The translations under genes and the position numbers were made by a program. Source: Brevinema_A sp051647245 (lineage in GTDB: Bacteria; Spirochaetota; Brevinematia; Brevinematales; Brevinemataceae). From it: a stretch of 64,000 bases of DNA. Under the pieces are notes generated by a model. It did no database searches. It worked only from the letters and a program-made list of their open reading frames with translations, and was not told where the DNA came from. This document shows, piece after piece, positions 1 to 7,722 of the stretch (positions within the stretch are counted from its first letter, which is position 1; each line of letters opens with the position of its first letter). Location of the stretch: NCBI GenBank assembly GCA_051647245.1, contig JBOFDS010000008.1:62001-126000 (forward strand). The letters run 5' to 3'.

Positions 1-1549
1 GAGTCGCAAGGTGATTTCCTCCAAGCTCTCCACAGACACCTGTCCAAACACCTTTCGCGTTAGCTGCTGCTGTTGCATGCGCCATCAAACGAAGAACAGA
101 TGGATTGAAGGAGTCATAAAGATCAACGATATGTGGGTTACCACGATCCACCGCGAGGGTGTATTGTGTGAGGTCGTTTGTACCATAGCTGAAGAAGTCG
201 ACAATATCAGCCAATTCTCCAGCAATCATTGCAGCAGCAGGAGTTTCGATCATCACACCTTTTTGAATATTTTCATCAAAAGCCACACCTTCTGCTCTGA
301 GTTCTGCTTTACATTCTTCGAGAAGAGCGTTTGCTTTGACAACTTCATTGACAGAGATAACCATTGGATACATCACACCAACTTTACCTTCTGCAGAAGA
401 ACGTAAAATCGCACGTAATTGAGTTTTGAAGATATCTACTTTATCGAGACATACACGAAGCGCTCTCCAACCAAGGAATGGGTTGAGTTCGTGTGGGAAT
501 TGGAAATAATCTAAAGACTTATCGCCACCAATATCTAATGTTCTGATAATGACAAGCTTATTATCGAAAGCTCTCACAACATTAGAATAAGCAATAGCTT
601 GCTCTTCTTCAGAAGGCCAGTTAGAACGATCCATATACAAGAATTCAGAACGGTAAAGACCAACGCCTTCAGCACCTTGTTCAAGGGCAGGAAGCGCGTC
701 AATATCTGTTCCAACGTTCGCACAAAGTTCGATATGAGCACCGTCTTTTGTGGTTGCAGGAAGTTCTTTTAATTCAGCCAAACGAGCTAATTCTTTTTTG
801 TGATCTTCAAGTTTTTTGTTGTAGAAGGTTGCTTGTTCAGAAGTTGGGTTAACAATGATATCACCAGCAGAGGCATCTAAGATCAATTCTTGACCATTAG
901 AAACACTTTCAAGAACATCTTTTGCACCAACAATAGCAGGAATTACCAAGGTACGGGACATAATCGCAACGTGGGAAGTAGGCCCACCTTCAGCAGTAAC
1001 AAAGCCTAAAACTTTAGTCTTGTCCATTTGAGCAGTATCAGAAGGAGTCAAATCAAAGGCAATAACAACACAAGGCTCATCAATTTCAGATAATTGAGGG
1101 ATGTGGATCCCAAGAATATTCGCGATCAAACGACGGAAAATATCCTTCATGTCTGATGCACGCTCACGCATGTACTCATCTTCCATGTTAGCAAACATCT
1201 CAATATATTGATCAGCAACAGTACGTGCTGCTCTATCAGCTGTGTAAAGCTCATCTTTGATTAAATTTTTCACTTCTTCTTCAACAGCTTCATCTAAAAG
1301 AATCTCAAGGTGACCATCAAAAATCTCTGCTTCTTCATGACCGATATTTTTGATCGTAATTTCTTTAATTCTTTCTAATTGTTGTCTCGCTTCCTCGCGT
1401 CCTTTATCAAACAAAGCACATTCGTCTTGGATTTGGGATTCGGCAATTGGTCTTTCATTGATGTTAATCTCTGGCTGAGCAAAGATAAAAGCTTTTCCAG
1501 AAACAACACCTGGACAAGCGGAAACACCTTTAATAATTTTTGAACTCAT
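1..1549 (-). CDS. ptsI: PTS enzyme I (phosphoenolpyruvate-protein phosphotransferase), 3' end cut by window
   Basis: Reading the minus strand from the ATG at 1549 gives an open frame of 516 codons that runs off the left edge, so roughly the last 60 residues are missing. Enzyme I takes phosphate from PEP and passes it to HPr to power PTS sugar uptake in the cytoplasm. Visible marks are the N-terminal KGVSACPGVVSGKA block, the phospho-histidine motif GGPTSHVAIMSR, the PEP-binding barrel segments GVGLYRSEFLYM, RTLDIGGDK and NPFLGWRALR, and SYGTNDLTQYTLAVDR with the catalytic-region GELGG at the edge. A TAGGAG ribosome site precedes the start. It lies 34 bp downstream of the NagB-NagA fusion on the same strand, so it is probably the last visible gene of a nag-pts operon. 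No ptsH is in the window. Confidence 0.97.
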   Translation of the reverse strand, partial: MSSKIIKGVSACPGVVSGKAFIFAQPEININERPIAESQIQDECALFDKGREEARQQLERIKEITIKNIGHEEAEIFDGHLEILLDEAVEEEVKNLIKDELYTADRAARTVADQYIEMFANMEDEYMRERASDMKDIFRRLIANILGIHIPQLSEIDEPCVVIAFDLTPSDTAQMDKTKVLGFVTAEGGPTSHVAIMSRTLVIPAIVGAKDVLESVSNGQELILDASAGDIIVNPTSEQATFYNKKLEDHKKELARLAELKELPATTKDGAHIELCANVGTDIDALPALEQGAEGVGLYRSEFLYMDRSNWPSEEEQAIAYSNVVRAFDNKLVIIRTLDIGGDKSLDYFQFPHELNPFLGWRALRVCLDKVDIFKTQLRAILRSSAEGKVGVMYPMVISVNEVVKANALLEECKAELRAEGVAFDENIQKGVMIETPAAAMIAGELADIVDFFSYGTNDLTQYTLAVDRGNPHIVDLYDSFNPSVLRLMAHATAAANAKGVWTGVCGELGGNHLAT

Positions 1550-1583
1550 TCAAAAACTCCTATATATTTTCTATACTTGATTT

Positions 1584-3539
1584 TTATAATTCGATGTAAG
1601 ATCCGTTAGTAACAACACCTTCAACAAACAACTCTTCGTTTAAGATCGTCAAATCAGCTTTATAATTTGGTTTGATGTAACCATATTCATCATCTTTTTT
1701 GATAGATCTTGCAGGATAGAGAGATGCCATTTTGAGTGCATCCACTAAAGGAATATTCACTTTTTGAACAGCATTTCTAAGACATTCGTCCATCAATGTA
1801 GCAGCACCAGAGAGAGTGCCATCTTCAGCAAAACACTTACCATCACGATGTGTAATGATACGCCCACCAAATTCAAAGGTTTCAATATCAGTACCTGCAG
1901 GAGCCACAGCATCACTCACGAGGAAAAGATGGTCGCCAAGTGTCTTATAAGCAATATCAACGGAAGCATAGTTACAATGCTCTCCATCAACGATGATACC
2001 AGCATAGACGTTTTTACTATCTAATACCGCTCCAAGGGCACCTGGTTCTCTGGAATCAAAAGGTCTCATCGCATTATAAAGGTGCGTTGCCATAGTGATA
2101 CCGGCTGGTAATTTTTCATTAATTTGTTTATAAGTACCGTTCGTATGTCCCATAGAAACTGTAACACCATTTTCAGCCAAGAATGCAATATCTTCAGCAC
2201 TATTTTCTTCAGGAGCAAGGGTAACGATTTTTCTATCAATTTTTGCGTTAGCGATAGCTGTAAGCATCTCACGAGAAGGTTTTCTGATGAAACGTTCTTC
2301 ATGGATACCTTTTTTCATTTTAGAGAGATAAGGACCCTCAAAGTGCCAACAGATAATTCCGAGCAAATGAGGATTGATCATGTGATTGATAAGGTCAATA
2401 GCTTCATACATTTTTTCATCAGCAGATGTGATTAATGTTGGTGCAAAAGATGTTACACCATGTTTTAATCCTGTTTCATACATCACTTTCAAGGTGTCAA
2501 GAGAAATGTCATGGTTAATATCACCACCACCACAACCATTCAATTGAAGATCAATAAATCCAGGCACGAGCATTTTACCTTGAAGATCGATTTTGGTCAT
2601 GACTGCATCTGGAGAGAGATCTGTTTCGATACTCTTGATTCTGTCATTTTCAATAATAACAGCAGCATTCTCAATGAATTTTTCGCCATCAAAGACTTTT
2701 GCATTAACAAAAGCATAGTAAGATTTGTAAAGACCTTTGACAAGGATCTTAGGATGAAGACTTTTTGCTTCGACTTCTTTATGGTAGCGATACGTTTTGA
2801 GGCGGATATCAGATACCGCACCTTCGTCCGCCACAAAAGTAGTTTTTGGGTGCATTTGAAGGATAGAAGCTGGATAAAGATGGTTGATCCCATCCTCTAA
2901 AGAAATCTGGAGAGCATGAGCTTTGGCATCGCCTTGAGCTAAGACAATCACTTCTTTAGAGTCCATAATTGTACCAAGTCCCACTGTTAAAGCCAATTTT
3001 GGTACATTTTCAACTTTATTATTGAAGAATTTTGCATGAGCAACACGTGTTTCAAAAGTTAATTCTTTATCTCTTGTTCTGGATGTTAAAGAGGATCCCG
3101 GCTCGTTGAAGGCTAAATGTGCATCTCCACCAAGTCCACAAACCCATAAATCCGCATAACCCAAAGAAGCAAGCTTCTCTTCGAAGCGTTTTGACTCTAC
3201 TTTAAAATCAGCGGCTTTACCATCGAGGAAACAAATATGATCAGGATTTACGTTAATAAATTTTAGAAAATTCTCTTGAATAAAATAATTCATACTCTGA
3301 GTATCATTTTGACCATAGCCAATGTAATCACCAGAGTTGACAAAATAAACATTCTCAAATGATAGAACGCCATCTTTGTAAAATTGCACCAATCTTTGGT
3401 ACATTGGAAGGACAGTATCACCGCCAGAAAGACCTAAAATAAAAGGTTTTTCAGCTGTCGGAGCTGCATCCAAAATCTTTTTTGCGATGTAATAAGAAGC
3501 CCACTCACTTACATGTTCTTCAGTGATAATTAATCTCAT
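1584..3539 (-). CDS. NagB-NagA fusion: glucosamine-6-P deaminase-like domain plus N-acetylglucosamine-6-P deacetylase
   Basis: One 651-residue chain carries two amino-sugar enzymes. Residues 1-262 align along the whole length of NagB (start MRLI, LGLSGGDT phosphate loop, LGGDAHLAFNEP, C-terminal LKTYRY). Residues about 270-651 are a full NagA amidohydrolase: GFIDLQLNGCGGGDI, HFEGPY metal-binding Glu, GHTNGTY and THLYNAM histidines, and SDAVAP catalytic Asp. NagA removes acetate from GlcNAc-6-P and NagB then converts glucosamine-6-P to fructose-6-P. In the NagB half, Asp139, His141 and Glu146 (E. coli Asp141, His143, Glu148) are kept, but the position of the base Asp72 is Gly70, so deaminase activity is uncertain. 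The ribosome site AGAGGATCCT precedes the ATG. The gene sits 42 bp after a second NagB-like gene and 34 bp before ptsI. The NagA assignment is firm. Confidence 0.93.
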   Translation of the reverse strand: MRLIITEEHVSEWASYYIAKKILDAAPTAEKPFILGLSGGDTVLPMYQRLVQFYKDGVLSFENVYFVNSGDYIGYGQNDTQSMNYFIQENFLKFINVNPDHICFLDGKAADFKVESKRFEEKLASLGYADLWVCGLGGDAHLAFNEPGSSLTSRTRDKELTFETRVAHAKFFNNKVENVPKLALTVGLGTIMDSKEVIVLAQGDAKAHALQISLEDGINHLYPASILQMHPKTTFVADEGAVSDIRLKTYRYHKEVEAKSLHPKILVKGLYKSYYAFVNAKVFDGEKFIENAAVIIENDRIKSIETDLSPDAVMTKIDLQGKMLVPGFIDLQLNGCGGGDINHDISLDTLKVMYETGLKHGVTSFAPTLITSADEKMYEAIDLINHMINPHLLGIICWHFEGPYLSKMKKGIHEERFIRKPSREMLTAIANAKIDRKIVTLAPEENSAEDIAFLAENGVTVSMGHTNGTYKQINEKLPAGITMATHLYNAMRPFDSREPGALGAVLDSKNVYAGIIVDGEHCNYASVDIAYKTLGDHLFLVSDAVAPAGTDIETFEFGGRIITHRDGKCFAEDGTLSGAATLMDECLRNAVQKVNIPLVDALKMASLYPARSIKKDDEYGYIKPNYKADLTILNEELFVEGVVTNGSYIEL

Positions 3540-3581
3540 AGGATCCTCTGTAGGTTGTTATTTTTCTAATATTATATTTAT

Positions 3582-4334
3582 TTATAAAAACTGTCTGCTT
3601 AAAAAACGTCCCGCAACTTTATCAACAAAGAAAGTTGTGGCTGGATGCATCTGTAAAATAGAGGCTGGATAGCTATCAGAGACAGAACTCTCAAGAGCAT
3701 TCTTCGCAGAATGAGCTTTTTGAATACCGTATACGACTATCAAAACTTCTTTAGCTTCGGAGATTGTCCCCATCCCCATTGTTAAGGCTTTGTGAGGGAC
3801 TTTTGTCATATCATCACCGAAGAAACGCGCGTCAGATTTGAGTGTTTCGGAAGTAAGTGTTTTGAGGCGGGTTCTTGCCTTGAGGGAAGAACTTGGTTCG
3901 TTGAAGGCAAGATTTGCATTGCTCCCTAAAGAACCGACAAACAAATCCATCCCACCAAGATTTCTTAGCTCTTCTTCAAAACGTGCACATTCAGCCACAC
4001 TCTGATCTTCATCAATCATTCCATCAAGAGAATGAATAGATTTAGGATCAATATCTACTTTTGAAAAGAAAGATTCTTGAAGTTTTTTGATGTAATGGTT
4101 AGGATGAGTGAAATTAAAACCAAGAAATTCTCCAGCAATAAAAACATGAACATTTTTGAAAGAAACTTCTTTATTGAGAAACTTCTCTGCCAAAGCCTCA
4201 CAAATATCAAAAGCCGTAAGACCCGTCGACAAACCCAATACAAAAGTACCTTGTGCGGCATTGATACGTTCCACAATATGATCCACAGAAGACTGTATAA
4301 TATCGGAACGATTTTCTTTAATAATGATATTCAT
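3582..4334 (-). CDS. NagB-like protein with missing catalytic residues
   Basis: This 250-residue protein belongs to the glucosamine-6-phosphate deaminase/isomerase family (GLSTG loop, LAFNEPSSSLKARTR, ALTMGMGT, SILQMHP). Compared with E. coli NagB, the catalytic residues are changed: Asp72 is Gly68, Asp141 is Asn139 and His143 is Asn141; only Glu148 (Glu146) remains. It also stops about 16 residues early, before the LKTLRY lid segment. On family knowledge it should not catalyse the deaminase reaction; a regulatory or structural partner of the fused NagB domain encoded next is an inference. It is the first gene of the minus-strand nag-pts operon, has an AGAGG ribosome site, and follows a good promoter at 4370-4398. 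The frame is intact, so it is not a decaying pseudogene by reading frame. Confidence 0.85.
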   Translation of the reverse strand: MNIIIKENRSDIIQSSVDHIVERINAAQGTFVLGLSTGLTAFDICEALAEKFLNKEVSFKNVHVFIAGEFLGFNFTHPNHYIKKLQESFFSKVDIDPKSIHSLDGMIDEDQSVAECARFEEELRNLGGMDLFVGSLGSNANLAFNEPSSSLKARTRLKTLTSETLKSDARFFGDDMTKVPHKALTMGMGTISEAKEVLIVVYGIQKAHSAKNALESSVSDSYPASILQMHPATTFFVDKVAGRFLSRQFL

Positions 4335-4369
4335 GAAACAACCTCTAATTACATATTTTATCTTATATA

Positions 4370-4398
4370 ATTATATAAAACATAAACATTTAGGACAA
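4370..4398 (-). promoter_or_regulatory. Promoter of the nag-pts operon
   Basis: On the minus strand TTGTCC (4398-4393) and TATAAT (4375-4370) are separated by 17 bp and lie 36 bp upstream of the NagB-like start codon. The -10 overlaps a 16-bp AT palindrome. Confidence 0.6.
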
Positions 4399-4577
4399 AA
4401 TCAAACAAGATCACACGTCAGTCAATAGTAAAAGCTTCATATTATCATAACATATATATTTATTTTTGCAAATCTTTTTTTAAAAAAAATGTTATTTTGA
4501 CACTATTTTTCTTTTTTTAGTATATTTAAGGAAGAAAGATAAAAAATTTGATTTTCAGTAAGTAAAAGAGATTTCAG

Positions 4578-4606
4578 TTGACTAAAAAAAATGATTAATG
4601 TATAAT
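4578..4606 (+). promoter_or_regulatory. Promoter of the EIIA-Glc gene
   Basis: TTGACT (4578-4583), a 17-bp spacer and a perfect TATAAT (4601-4606) precede the crr-like gene by 33 bp. This is a near-consensus housekeeping promoter. Confidence 0.8.
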
Positions 4607-4639
4607 AAATCATAAATACTATTAATAACGAGGATCCTC

Positions 4640-5119
4640 ATGTTTAATTTTTTTAAGAAATCACCTAAAGTGATCGAAATTTACGCACCTGTAACAGGTG
4701 AATTACTTCCTTTATCTGCGTCTCCAGATGCTGCATTTGGTCAAGGTATGATGGGGGAAGGTCTCTGTATCAATCCTACTGAAGATACTGTTGTTGCCCC
4801 TTTTGATGCGACTATTGATATCTTCCACACACTACACGCTGTTGGTTGTCGTAATAATTCTATCGAAATGATCGTTCACGTAGGAATGAACACTGTTGCA
4901 TTAAACGGTGAAGGATTCGAAGCACTTGTAGCATTACAAGGCGATGTAGCAGCAAAAACACCTTTGATTAAGTTTAATCAAACTGCTCTCAAAGAAAAGG
5001 TCGAAACCTTAATCACTCCTGTTGTGATCGTTGACAAACCTGAAAATGCTACTATTGAGTTTGTAAAAACAAGTGGTCATGTTACAGCTGGTGAACTTAT
5101 CTTAAAGATCAATCTTTAA
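4640..5119 (+). CDS. crr: PTS glucose-family EIIA component
   Basis: The 159-residue protein is a complete, single-domain EIIA of the glucose family, which carries phosphate from HPr to a sugar-specific EIIB. It shows APVTGELLPL near the N terminus, VVAPFDATID, the auxiliary His66 (LHAVG) and the phospho-accepting His80 (IVHVGMNTVALNGEGF), and the closing SGHVTAGE strand. As a free EIIA it may serve several EIIBC transporters; none is adjacent. A GAGGA ribosome site lies just before the ATG. It is divergently transcribed from the nag-pts operon, which fits a shared role in GlcNAc or glucose uptake. A regulatory role like enterobacterial EIIA-Glc cannot be judged from sequence. Confidence 0.95.
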   Translation: MFNFFKKSPKVIEIYAPVTGELLPLSASPDAAFGQGMMGEGLCINPTEDTVVAPFDATIDIFHTLHAVGCRNNSIEMIVHVGMNTVALNGEGFEALVALQGDVAAKTPLIKFNQTALKEKVETLITPVVIVDKPENATIEFVKTSGHVTAGELILKINL

Positions 5120-5159
5120 AAAATTCTTTGATAAAATCATCAAAGAGAGGAGTAATGTT

Positions 5160-5537
5160 ATGAAAAAAATGACATTCGCATTTTTAGTAACTTTGTTTGC
5201 TATCGGAACCTCTTTTGCTCAAAATTCCGAAGTGAAATTTGATGCAGCATCAGGCGCTAGCTATGGCGTAAGTAGATCTCATGGGATTTATTTCAAAAAA
5301 TCCGGAGAACTTAAAGCTATTTACACTGATGAAAAAGGAAAGTCTGTAGAGTTAAAATTCATGCTAGAAAAAGTTATTTCATCAAAAATCGCTCTCTATA
5401 AAAAAGGAAACCAATTCATTGGAGTCCTATTAGTAGACAAGAACATTGCTAAAATCACTCCTCCTATGGGATCAGAAAAAGAAGCTTTAGATACCAATAA
5501 CATGACTCTAATTTTTGACAAAAAAGCAAAGAAGTAA
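5160..5537 (+). CDS. Small secreted protein, tandem paralogue A
   Basis: This 125-residue protein has a clear signal peptide (MKKMTFAFLVTLFAIGTSFA, probable cleavage after FAQ or SFA) and a short mature part rich in lysine and beta-type alternation. I do not recognise the family. It is followed by a paralogue at 5595 with an almost identical signal-peptide coding sequence and ribosome site (GAGGAGTAAT), but a mature part only about half identical; both keep KVISSKxALYKKGNxFIGV. It starts 40 bp after the EIIA gene with only a weak 7-bp hairpin (5126-5145) between, so it may be cotranscribed with that gene. Periplasmic or surface location is inferred from the signal peptide. Confidence 0.8.
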   Translation: MKKMTFAFLVTLFAIGTSFAQNSEVKFDAASGASYGVSRSHGIYFKKSGELKAIYTDEKGKSVELKFMLEKVISSKIALYKKGNQFIGVLLVDKNIAKITPPMGSEKEALDTNNMTLIFDKKAKK

Positions 5538-5594
5538 AAATTAAATGATTGAAATCAATGATGAAGATTTTTCATCAAAATCAGGAGTAATGCT

Positions 5595-6002
5595 ATGAAA
5601 AAAATGACATTCGCATTTTTAGTATCTTTGTTTGCTATCGGAACCTCTTTTGCTCAAAATTCCGAAGTGAAATTCGATATTGCATCTGGATCAAGTTTTG
5701 TTGTAGATGTAAAGAACAGTTTACACTTCAAATCAGATAAAGTCCGTGCTATGTACACGAACGAAAAAGGAGAAGGATTAAACTTTATCTTTGATCTTGA
5801 TAAAGTTATCTCCTCCAAAGTTGCCCTTTACAAAAAGGGAAATAAATTTATCGGTGTTCAATCTATTGATTCTAACACCGTTAAAATCAGCCCTGTACAG
5901 GATTCTGAAAAAGCTGCCTTGGATCCAAAAAATATCACGATTACTTATAAGAAATCTGATAAAAAATTGGTTTACACTCCAACAAGCGCTAGTGAGAAAT
6001 AA
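5595..6002 (+). CDS. Small secreted protein, tandem paralogue B
   Basis: A 135-residue secreted protein, paralogous to the gene just upstream. The first 27 codons differ from that gene at a single base (a Thr/Ser change), while the mature region has diverged strongly except for NSEVKFD and KVISSKVALYKKGNKFIGV. It carries about ten extra C-terminal residues (LVYTPTSASEK). The ribosome site is AGGAGTAAT. A strong terminator follows immediately, so this gene ends the transcription unit. Function unknown; the pair looks like a local duplication whose exported domains have been free to vary. Confidence 0.8.
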   Translation: MKKMTFAFLVSLFAIGTSFAQNSEVKFDIASGSSFVVDVKNSLHFKSDKVRAMYTNEKGEGLNFIFDLDKVISSKVALYKKGNKFIGVQSIDSNTVKISPVQDSEKAALDPKNITITYKKSDKKLVYTPTSASEK

Positions 6003-6014
6003 TCTCATCCATAT

Positions 6015-6045
6015 AAAAATGCCCGAAAAATCGGGCATTTTTTTT
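6015..6045. terminator. Bidirectional intrinsic terminator
   Basis: AATGCCCGA / TCGGGCATT stem with a 4-base loop, flanked by A5 on one side and T9 on the other. It lies between two convergent genes and can serve both. Confidence 0.93.
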
Positions 6046-6047
6046 GT

Positions 6048-7532
6048 TTATTTTTTTCCACTCTTACGCCAAACTTGTTCTTTTTCCCAAAGTTGGTTGT
6101 AATAGTATCCTTTCGCCGCAAGCATAACCTTGCGATCATCAGGCATAGGCACATATCTCCAAAACACATAACGAGCATCTTGCTCAAGTTTTTGAACACC
6201 TTGCGTTTCTTTTGTCATCCAAAGCACATAGTCTTTAACAAAAAGACTTTTAAGATCGCCTTTGAGTTTAGCATTGAGATAGTACTCATAGTAACGACCC
6301 GTCAATCCTTCTTCCATCCAGTAATACGACGCAAGTTCTTTAGCAACTTGCCAACGTATATCACCAACAGCCATCAATAAGGATGCATCAGGAATACGTG
6401 TATAAATAGGAAGAGAAATACGTCCCTTACTAAATTGTTTATTTTGAGGATCAAGCGGCTCCCAACAAACCCCCATCGTACCGTAACCTGGAACAAGAAT
6501 AAAATATGGAGGAATATTGTGATTTTCACCTTTATAAGTTCTAAAGAAAGCCTCAGGATCAATCTTAAGCCATTCATCTAACTTTTTCTTAACAGTTTCT
6601 TTATAAAGATAATCCTTTGTTTCTTTTGGAATATTTTGTGAGCTGAGATATGGGAATAGATTTCCTTGACGACCTACCGTCATCTTGTGCATCTGACGAA
6701 TATTGTCAACTTCGGAAACAACATGAGCCATGTTGCCACCAACCATTCCACCGCCACCAAAACCGCCACCAGCATCTTCTCCTCCCTCTAAATCTTTGAG
6801 GGATTCTTTAGCTTTATCAATGGTTTTGATTGTCGTGCTAATTTCTTTATTCAAACGACGAATTTCTTTTTGAATATTAGGCATACCATCAAAAGCAGCT
6901 AACTGCTCTTTTGAGAAAGCTCCAGCAACAGTAGATTCAGGTTCTTGATGAAGCTCTTTCAAACTCTCAACCACAGCCGTAAGTGATTCTAACGCTGTAG
7001 CACGCTGAGCAAGGAAGTTCACAAGACGTTCTTCTTCTACTTTTAAAGTAGCTTGAAATTTTTCTTGACGACCACTTGCCATAGCAGCCCCACCGCCACC
7101 ACCACTAGGAGCGCCTTTTGGTGCTTTTTCTGTTTCATCGACAGCTGACGGTTTGATCTTACCTTGCAAAATACCAAGAAGCCATTCATCTGCATAAAAA
7201 ATCGTATCATTTTCATAGCTTGGTGCAGTGATAGGTCTTTTAAGAATTGCCTCTTGATCTTCAGGAGTTAAATAACGAAGATCCATTACCCCAAAGCGAA
7301 GATATAATCTCTTTGCGGTACTCATCTCTGGATTGATCATTTTGGCAATATGCGTGTACAATTCCCAATACATGGCACTGAATTTGTCACGATACATACG
7401 CTTATCTTCTTTATCAGTAGCTGTTTCATAATTTTGTTTAATTGTAAGAAAGCGTTCGACAAAGTCAGCATCCACACCGATGAGTAATTTTTTTAAAAAA
7501 CTTTTTTCTGAAAGTTTGTCATACAAACCCAT
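6048..7532 (-). CDS. Uncharacterised 494-residue cytoplasmic protein with glycine-rich linkers
   Basis: I do not recognise this protein. It has no signal peptide or membrane segment. The layout is an N-terminal alpha-helical part (1-130), a Gly/Ala-rich linker (about 140-152), a charged coiled-coil-like stretch (about 155-250), a second Gly-rich linker (about 254-268), and a C-terminal globular region rich in aromatic residues (YGTMGVCWEPLDP, ASYYWMEEGLTGRYYEYYLNAKLKGD). The start is supported by a GAGG ribosome site and a promoter at 7585-7613. It is a single-gene unit between a terminator and the divergent murI operon. The coiled coil between two flexible linkers suggests a scaffold or assembly protein, but that is only inference. 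Confidence 0.8.
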   Translation of the reverse strand: MGLYDKLSEKSFLKKLLIGVDADFVERFLTIKQNYETATDKEDKRMYRDKFSAMYWELYTHIAKMINPEMSTAKRLYLRFGVMDLRYLTPEDQEAILKRPITAPSYENDTIFYADEWLLGILQGKIKPSAVDETEKAPKGAPSGGGGGAAMASGRQEKFQATLKVEEERLVNFLAQRATALESLTAVVESLKELHQEPESTVAGAFSKEQLAAFDGMPNIQKEIRRLNKEISTTIKTIDKAKESLKDLEGGEDAGGGFGGGGMVGGNMAHVVSEVDNIRQMHKMTVGRQGNLFPYLSSQNIPKETKDYLYKETVKKKLDEWLKIDPEAFFRTYKGENHNIPPYFILVPGYGTMGVCWEPLDPQNKQFSKGRISLPIYTRIPDASLLMAVGDIRWQVAKELASYYWMEEGLTGRYYEYYLNAKLKGDLKSLFVKDYVLWMTKETQGVQKLEQDARYVFWRYVPMPDDRKVMLAAKGYYYNQLWEKEQVWRKSGKK

Positions 7533-7584
7533 AACAAAACCTCGTATTGCTTAATGCATCTTTTGTGTTTATCAAAATATTTTT

Positions 7585-7613
7585 ATTATAGTATATAATT
7601 ATAAAATTCTCAA
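7585..7613 (-). promoter_or_regulatory. Promoter of the 494-residue protein gene
   Basis: Minus strand TTGAGA (7613-7608), 17-bp spacer, TATAAT (7590-7585), about 50 bp upstream of the start codon. Confidence 0.7.
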
Positions 7614-7614
7614 G

Positions 7615-7647
7615 CCCTTTCTTTGTGATAAGACAAAAAAGAAAGGG
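7615..7647. repeat. 10-bp inverted repeat between two divergent promoters
   Basis: CCCTTTCTTT (7615-7624) and AAAGAAAGGG (7638-7647) form a perfect inverted repeat with a 13-base loop. It sits exactly between the -35 boxes of the divergent promoters at 7608-7613 and 7656-7661, so it could be a shared operator or a DNA cruciform. No T-run follows, so a terminator is unlikely. Confidence 0.6.
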
Positions 7648-7655
7648 TGAAATTC

Positions 7656-7684
7656 TTGTAAAAAGCGAAAAATCATAGTATAAT
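7656..7684 (+). promoter_or_regulatory. Promoter of the murI-recG operon
   Basis: TTGTAA (7656-7661), 17-bp spacer, TATAAT (7679-7684), 38 bp upstream of the murI start. Confidence 0.7.
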
Positions 7685-7722
7685 GTGCTGATAAAAAGAA
7701 GAAATAACGAATAGGGTAACTT

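Larger units (their letters stand above)
4335..4639. other. Divergent intergenic region between nag operon and EIIA gene
   Basis: The 305-bp gap holds no gene. It carries a promoter in each direction (4370-4398 minus, 4578-4606 plus) and long A/T runs near 4485-4510. A 16-bp perfect palindrome (4363-4378, TTATATAATTATATAA) overlaps the -10 of the nag promoter and could be an operator, although its simple AT composition makes chance likely. Confidence 0.6.
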
